Shown in pieces: positions 58,094 through 64,000 of a DNA stretch of 64,000 nucleotides. The translations under genes were made by a program, and so were the position numbers. Numbering within the stretch: position 1 is the stretch's first letter; each line of letters starts with the position of its first letter. The DNA is taken from positions 20,769,086-20,833,085 of the forward strand of contig OX940871.1 of assembly GCA_954871525.1 (NCBI GenBank), read 5' to 3'. This DNA comes from Parietaria judaica. Its lineage: Eukaryota > Streptophyta > Magnoliopsida > Rosales > Urticaceae. The notes under the pieces were generated by a model that was not told the origin of the DNA, did not search any database, and saw only the letters and a list, made by a program, of their open reading frames with translations.

Positions 58094-59700
58094 ATGGACA
58101 AAATCTCCGGCCTGCCTTTGTGCGTTTTGCACCGGATATTGTCGTATCTCCCGGAGAGAGAGGTGGCGTTTCACCTTTGTGCTCTCTAAGCACTGGAACT
58201 CTGTTCGCACCTTCTATCCCATTGTCCAATTTAGGCAGCCCCTTTCAGCGTTGCCCTTCCGTCACAAGGACCGCGTTCGACACCTCTTACGCCTCGTCGA
58301 TAAGTCCCTCCAAAGTCTTGTTCGGAGTAGCTTTGGGATTGAGAGATTCCGTTTGAAATGGTTTCACGTTGATCACGACTCGCTTCCGCTAGTCGATACG
58401 TGGTTTGCGCTTAGCTCTTCACAACAGTGCTGTAGACATATACTTTGATGTCCAGCAAACTTGGCAACTTGAAACTTGTAATGAATCAACTTCTCTCAAA
58501 CATCATTTGCACTCAACTCCTCTCGGTTTTTTCGCCTTGAAACGTTAACGCTATGTAGTGTTTACTAAGTGAGTGTATAGTTGGTGATATCATCCGCGTT
58601 CTTTCTCTCAAGGGTATATGTGGCTCTATTTCCAAACTGTGAGAATTTGTATTGAACTCGACTGCATTTCTCACGAGATCATCCGCATTCTTTCTCTCAC
58701 CTTGGTGTACGGAAATGGGTGCCTGCACTAGGGGTGTAACCGGAGCGGATATCCGGTTTTTTGGAACTATCCGAATCCGGATCCGAAAAACCGTATATCC
58801 GAAAATAGATATCCGGATCCGAATCCGAAAAACCGGATATCCGGATTTCCGGATATCCGGAAATCCGGATATCTGTTTTCAAAACCCGGATCCGAATCCG
58901 GATCCGGTTTTGAAACCAGATCCGGATATTATCCGAATATCCGGATCCGGTTTTTATTTATTTAAAAAAAAAAGTTAATTTTAACGACAAAAAAACCCGT
59001 ACAAGTCTACATATTTTCCCATTGTCCAAAAAACCGAACAAATCTAATACATATTGTCACACAATACATATAAAATTAATAGAAACCGGGTTTAAAACAT
59101 ATTATTAAAATTAAAATATTAATAGAAACCGGGTTTAAAACCGGATACGGATATCCGGATTTTATAAAATTAAAACCCGTATCCGAATCCGGTTTTAAAT
59201 CCGGATCCGGATATCCGAATCCGGTTTTCGGATACGGATTCGGATTCGGATTTTAAGATCGGATACAGATTCGGATACGGATTTTTAACCGGATTCCGGG
59301 TTTTCGAGACAGCCCTAGCCTGCACTACTTTCGAGTTGTCATCCGAGAAAACTATCGATGATGCAGTTTCCGGTAAGACGATTCTTTAAGAATCTCTCTT
59401 TACGGCTAAAAAATCGACTCACGAGATCGAAGAGTTCCTCTCGTTTGGTTTTGACAAATCTTGATTCATCTTTGGTGTTTGAATTCAGGCATTTCGAATA
59501 TTCCATTTACAAAAGCTTAAGATTCATCTCTTTTTTTTTTTCCGTGTGTGACAGATTTTTTGCAAGATGTTGCTGCATATATCGCCGCAGAGAGCTCCGC
59601 TGCGAGTGTTGGCACTGACGTTTGAAAGATGTGAAGCTCGAGTGGATCGGAGATCATGGAGAAATCAAACAAGAGCTCGTGCTGGACCCAATCCCCGTTT
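58094..59700 (+). pseudogene. F-box/LRR pseudogene
   Basis: ATG at 58094 opens MDKISGLPLCVLHRILSYLP, a clear F-box, but the frame meets TAA at 58187-58189. After a one-base shift it continues as SKHWNSVRTFYPIVQFRQPL and further F-box/LRR-like sequence to about 58450. More decayed LRR-like pieces (for example ELSSEKTIDDAVSGKTIL near 59330-59385) follow the hAT insertion at 58730-59318. It probably belonged to the F-box/LRR/FBD family. It is unrelated in detail to the SKIP19-like gene upstream. Confidence 0.65.
58730..59318. mobile_element. hAT-type MITE packed with ATCCGGAT motifs
   Basis: The left end is AGGGGTGTAACCGG and the right end ends AGCCCTAG. The 8-bp duplication CCTGCACT is perfect (58722-58729 and 59319-59326). 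The outer parts consist almost wholly of ATCCGGAT, CCGGATATCCGG and AATCCGGTTTT variants, dozens of copies on both strands. An AT-rich core of about 150 bp (58965-59120) separates the two parts. There is no coding sequence. It interrupts the F-box/LRR pseudogene. Confidence 0.9.
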
Positions 59701-59759
59701 GTCCGGTGTGACACTTTGGTACGCTTCAGATTCAATTGGGATCTTTCAGGGGTAGAAGG

Positions 59760-61355
59760 ATTCGGTAATGGTATAGATAGAAGGATTCGTGCTGGACCCA
59801 AACGTCGGGTCGCGACGCGTCGTGGGAGAGAGTCTGGCGATGCATCGCTCGAAGCCTCTGTGAGACAGACAGACAGAGAGAGAGGTGCATCGCGATGGAT
59901 TGGTCAAATCGCGAACCGTCGCGATTTTTGGCTCCGAACGCCGCGACGTCGGATCTGGCGATGGATGTGTGCAGCTCTAACTAAGAGCGTCACCCAAATG
60001 TTTAAGATTTATACAAAAATAAATAAATGAGTAATTATCGAGTAGTTTACTTATATTTGTTTCAAGACATTCCCGTACAATAATAATAAAATATCATGTA
60101 TTAATCCAAGAAAGACATTGACAACTATTTTTTGTTCTTCTACTCGAGACTAAGAAGAACTAGTTTGGTAATATTAAAAAGGAACTCATATTTTTGAAAT
60201 AGATCAATATGTAGCGCTTCATGTCATCTATTGATCATCTGATATATTATACACAAATAATTTAATATCATTAAAAAATAATTATGAGTGTCACGTTAAT
60301 ATATTTTCTAATCAACAGTTATAAATCCAATTTATGAGTGTCAAACTTATATAACTTATTGGATCAATATTTCTTCATTATATGAAATGAAACCACGTAA
60401 AAGGAATTTCTCATAAATAGTTTTCAATTAACGTTAACATGATGAGCCAAAAAGTAGGCTGTGGCCCAATTCCTACTATTTTGTATAAGATTGTATTTAT
60501 TTTTAAAATTTGTTTTTATCCAAATATCCAATTTAACACAAAGTTGGAGTCATATTTACACCAAAATTGCAAATAAGGGGCTATTTATTTTCAAGCCAAA
60601 TCCACACGCACTTGAGCCATTAATATTAATTTCTTTATATAAAATTTTACAGTAGGCTTTATTTATTTTACACGTTTTGATCCTTGATTGTTAGATGTGA
60701 ATCATTTGAATTCTATTTACCATGGTAAAAAATGAATCACTACATTAATATTAATTTGTGGTTCCAATCTTTCCAATAGTGTAGTGAAATTTAGGTGAGT
60801 GATATCTTTTTTGGCGTAATTAATGAGCATAGTGACACTGATATTAGGTTATAGTGTATAGTGTTAATGATGTGTATGAATTCAAATGATATAACAAATT
60901 AAAAACTACTTTTCATATAACAACTTTTGTACATAATATCCTTGATTTGATATTAATTTGTTAGAGAATTCCAATCTTTTTCAAATAACAAATTAGTTGT
61001 CCAATACAACATTACATATTGAAAAATCAAGAGGATTATTAGCAAAACTGATATAACTATTTAAAAAAATATAAATTCTGAAGGAAAATTGAATAATATA
61101 TATGTATTCGAAGGATGATATGATAAAGAACATAGACACGCGGAATAAACTGACATAAAATAGAATATTTTATTAAAAATGATTAATTTAAAACATGAAT
61201 ATTAGTTATATTGACTAAAATACAGAATAAGAAAGATTAAATTTACAGATTATATAGCTGCTTCTAGTAGTATCTAGTATTGACATTGAGTCACATAATT
61301 AAGTCAACTTTAGTTATATATATATATATACGTCACATTTATTTCTTCTTTATAC
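59760..61355. other. intergenic stretch with a GC-rich insert at its start
   Basis: Bases about 59790-59985 are GC-rich with GTCGCGACGCGTCG-like and GGCGATGCATCG-like motifs. They end GTGTGCAGCTCTAA, similar in style to the insert at 57482, so they are probably another DNA-transposon fragment. From 60000 to 61355 the sequence is AT-rich with no recognisable gene. Confidence 0.45.
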
Positions 61356-62409
61356 CTAAACTTACTTAAATTATCCAAACAATATATCAAAATATGATTG
61401 TTCCTCTTCAGTATTGTTGGTTGCAATTGGTATTTGTAAATTATTTTGTCTCAGTCAACCTTTTTGCATAAAGTTTGAAAAGAAATAAAAAAGAAAATTA
61501 TCTTAAACAATTTCATACAACATTTCTTTTATTCATATTATTTAGAATAATGTAGTACATGTTTAACATCTATCAATACATCAAATTGTATTACTAGATG
61601 ACGTTAAAATTGTTTTTGCCTACCCCCTTCATTTTATAGCCAAATCTTATGACGACAATTCTGCAAAGGGACACTTAGATATTATTTCTCGCTGCCCCTT
61701 ACGATAATTGTTGGGTTCGCTCCTGCAAATGAGTATATAATTACAATTTACATATCTTATGTAATAGTAGAATTACGTAGAAAATGTGTACATCGCAAGT
61801 TATAGGAAACTTGGATACAAATATGACTAAAATTAAAGTATATAAAGCCACCTCGTTTAAAGTATGTATATATTGTTTTCGAATATGCATTTTCGTTATT
61901 CTTTTCCGTTGCATGATTTGTCTTTAGAGACATTTACGATGTTGTGTTGGTGTATCCTCACTTTTTTTTAACGTAGCTAATACTTAAAGGCCACAAATCA
62001 ATGTAATGTCTAATTTCGTCCATGTCGAGTTATCGATTCTTAAGCTACGAATACCCGTGTCTTTAGATTATAAATTATTGAATAGTTAATATTTTTAAAT
62101 TAAATCATAAACTCACCTAAGTCTATTGTATAATAGATCTTAACTTGACAAGAACGGAATAATTTTTTTCATAAACATTGGTTAAGCTATAAATACACAT
62201 AAGTATTTAGTATAATAAAGTACAATTAATAATTGATGTTTTTAAAATTTAATCATACACTCGCATATGTCTATTACGTGACAACTGACGAGGATGGAAT
62301 TAGACATCGACATTATTTAAGACCTTTGGATGCTATTATCGCTTAAAATATATGTTGAAAACTCATTGACACGCTTAATATAGGATCAAAACATCATATA
62401 CTTGCCGCA

Positions 62410-62451
<42 letters not shown>

Positions 62452-63012
62452 ATATAGTTTTCCTCTCTTATATTGGGGACACTGAATCATATTGATTTAA
62501 AAGCCAAGTGTAGATATAATTCACATAACAAGCCTTATCTACAATAAAGTTATTCCCATCAATATAATTGATAATCACATAACACATGCATTCGGTAGAA
62601 ATACGTCCTTGTACGTGATCAGCAAATACAATTATATTTATATGGACCCATTATTTTCTTTAATTTTATTTTCATTAATATATATACATATATATATATA
62701 TATTGATCATATTTGTGTGTCTATAATACATATCATTTTCCTAGTGTGTACTGTCTAGCATGGTAAGGTGCAACTTGTCTGTGGGGTTGACACGTTTCTT
62801 TCCTTGTGATCTATAATAATTACAAATGATACAATACATATATAATGTATTATTTATAATTATTTGCTACAATTAATTATATATATAGATATATATATGT
62901 GTGTATTTGTACTTTAGTAGCATGTCAAATATAGGCACCATCTTTGGCTTCTTCGTCATTTGAATAATCAGTTGGCCTTTTATTTGTCATTTTCTATGAC
63001 TACGACAAGTTT
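61356..63012 (-). repeat. inverted segmental duplication, right arm
   Basis: Reverse complement of 41388-43032, collinear throughout. It includes the hAT-like terminus ending CGCTCCTG at 61725 and the TAGCATGGTAAGGTGCAACT block near 62757. A (TA)n tract at about 62414-62448 is longer here than in the other arm. Confidence 0.9.
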
Positions 63013-64000
63013 TATTTTTCATGTTTAATTTGAATTAGTAATTTGCTAACGCTAATTTTATTTGTGTACATTTTTACGGTCTCTTGAATTTATTCATTTA
63101 ATAATCTTCCTCCTTTTTATGTACAAAATTATGAACTAATAATAGTTTACAAAAATTGAAATTTTAATGTCTATAGAAGAATAAAGATTTTGTAAAATTG
63201 TAATTTTTAATCAATTTTTTGGTATTTTATTAGATTTAATTTTTTCGTATGTTTAGCATAAGCTATAGCCTTTTATTTTCAAAAATTCAAAATTTGAGAT
63301 TTTACTAAATGAGAAACCAATAAGAGAAAAATAAATAGATATAAGAGCCTATATAATTATATTACAAAAAAAATGGTTTAGCAGTCAAAATATATATGTA
63401 TTTTTTCATATATAGTTTTCCTCTCTTACTGCAGGGACACGTAATCAAAAGTAAAAATATAAAAGTCTATATATTACAAAATGAGAAACCAGTAAGAAAA
63501 AAAAAATATGAGTATTTTAATAAATAAAAAAATTCCCTCATTCTATATACTATATAGTGTGTGTGTATATATATATAATTCATTTATCTTTTACTTCCTT
63601 CTGCTTATAGGTAACCGAACCCAACACCCTATTACTTACTCCAATATATGGACACCACATGAGAATAGCAAACAGAAAATGAAATCACAAGGCCATGACA
63701 AAATTTAATGCAAAATAAACAAATCATGAATCTGAAATAAATAATAAATAAAATGTATGGTTATATAGTTATTATAATTATAAATGGCTGTTAAAATTGG
63801 TGGACCGTGAATGAGATGTGATGTGATAATAATATTACAGAAAGTACCCGGAGGACACATTGATGAGATTTGTTTTTGAAAGTGATGTACCAACGTGTAT
63901 TTACCAAAATAATTTACAAATTAATAAATAAATAAATCTTTCATTTTATTTTTCCCAATAATAATAGTATTAATGTGCCCATGAAATCATTATTCATAAG
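63013..64000. other. AT-rich intergenic stretch to the window end
   Basis: This is AT-rich sequence with short TA tracts (near 63566). No gene, RNA or transposon was recognised. Confidence 0.5.

Overview
The window looks like nuclear DNA of a eudicot plant. It is AT-rich, its genes have many short GT-AG introns, and the host genes belong to plant families: a NAC factor, an 843-residue plant-type eEF2 with an intron directly after its ATG, a NEMP/PNET2 nuclear-envelope protein, a PER1/PGAP3-like protein, a SKIP19-like F-box protein and plant BRCT-repeat remnants. More than half of the sequence is transposons or their debris, often nested. I see no CRISPR array, operon, tRNA gene or rRNA gene.

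Layout. 1-9.2 kb holds a hAT MITE (1451-1915), a 1-kb MULE-type inverted-repeat element (2223-3246) and a second MULE-type foldback element split by a very young Ty1/copia element (4367-8994, identical 131-bp LTRs, one amber codon early in gag). 9.8-13.6 kb is a three-exon NAC gene resembling JUB1/ANAC042. 13.7-17.4 kb is a large palindrome made of two decayed MULE transposase genes placed tail to tail. 19.1-22.0 kb (minus strand) is an intact ten-exon NEMP/PNET2 gene. It diverges from a PGAP3-like gene at 25.2-27.4 kb, which carries a frameshift and a nonsense codon. Their shared upstream region was tandemly duplicated and then invaded by a solo LTR that contains a hAT element.

29.3-30.3 kb is an almost perfect 971-bp palindrome with a 9-bp target duplication. 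31.2-33.9 kb is intact eEF2, with TGGGCC/GGCCCA motifs and a telo-box upstream. 34.3-35.3 kb is a nearly identical triplication of a 356-bp unit that includes the edge of the neighbouring foldback element (35.3-36.5 kb). 39-41.4 kb holds an LTR piece and a duplicated, locally inverted gene fragment. 41.4-43.0 kb recurs in inverted orientation at 61.4-63.0 kb, bracketing about 18 kb.

Between those arms lie a BRCA1/BARD1-type BRCT pseudogene split by a 2.7-kb solo LTR, a second solo LTR of the same family nested in an older GC-rich LTR, a decayed coiled-coil gene, an intact SKIP19-like F-box gene and an F-box/LRR pseudogene hit by a hAT element packed with ATCCGGAT motifs.

The apparently functional host genes are NAC, NEMP/PNET2, eEF2 and the SKIP19-like F-box gene. 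They do not form a pathway. Most of what is unusual here is the structural record of transposition, tandem duplication and inversion. I did not find evidence of a new multi-gene system.
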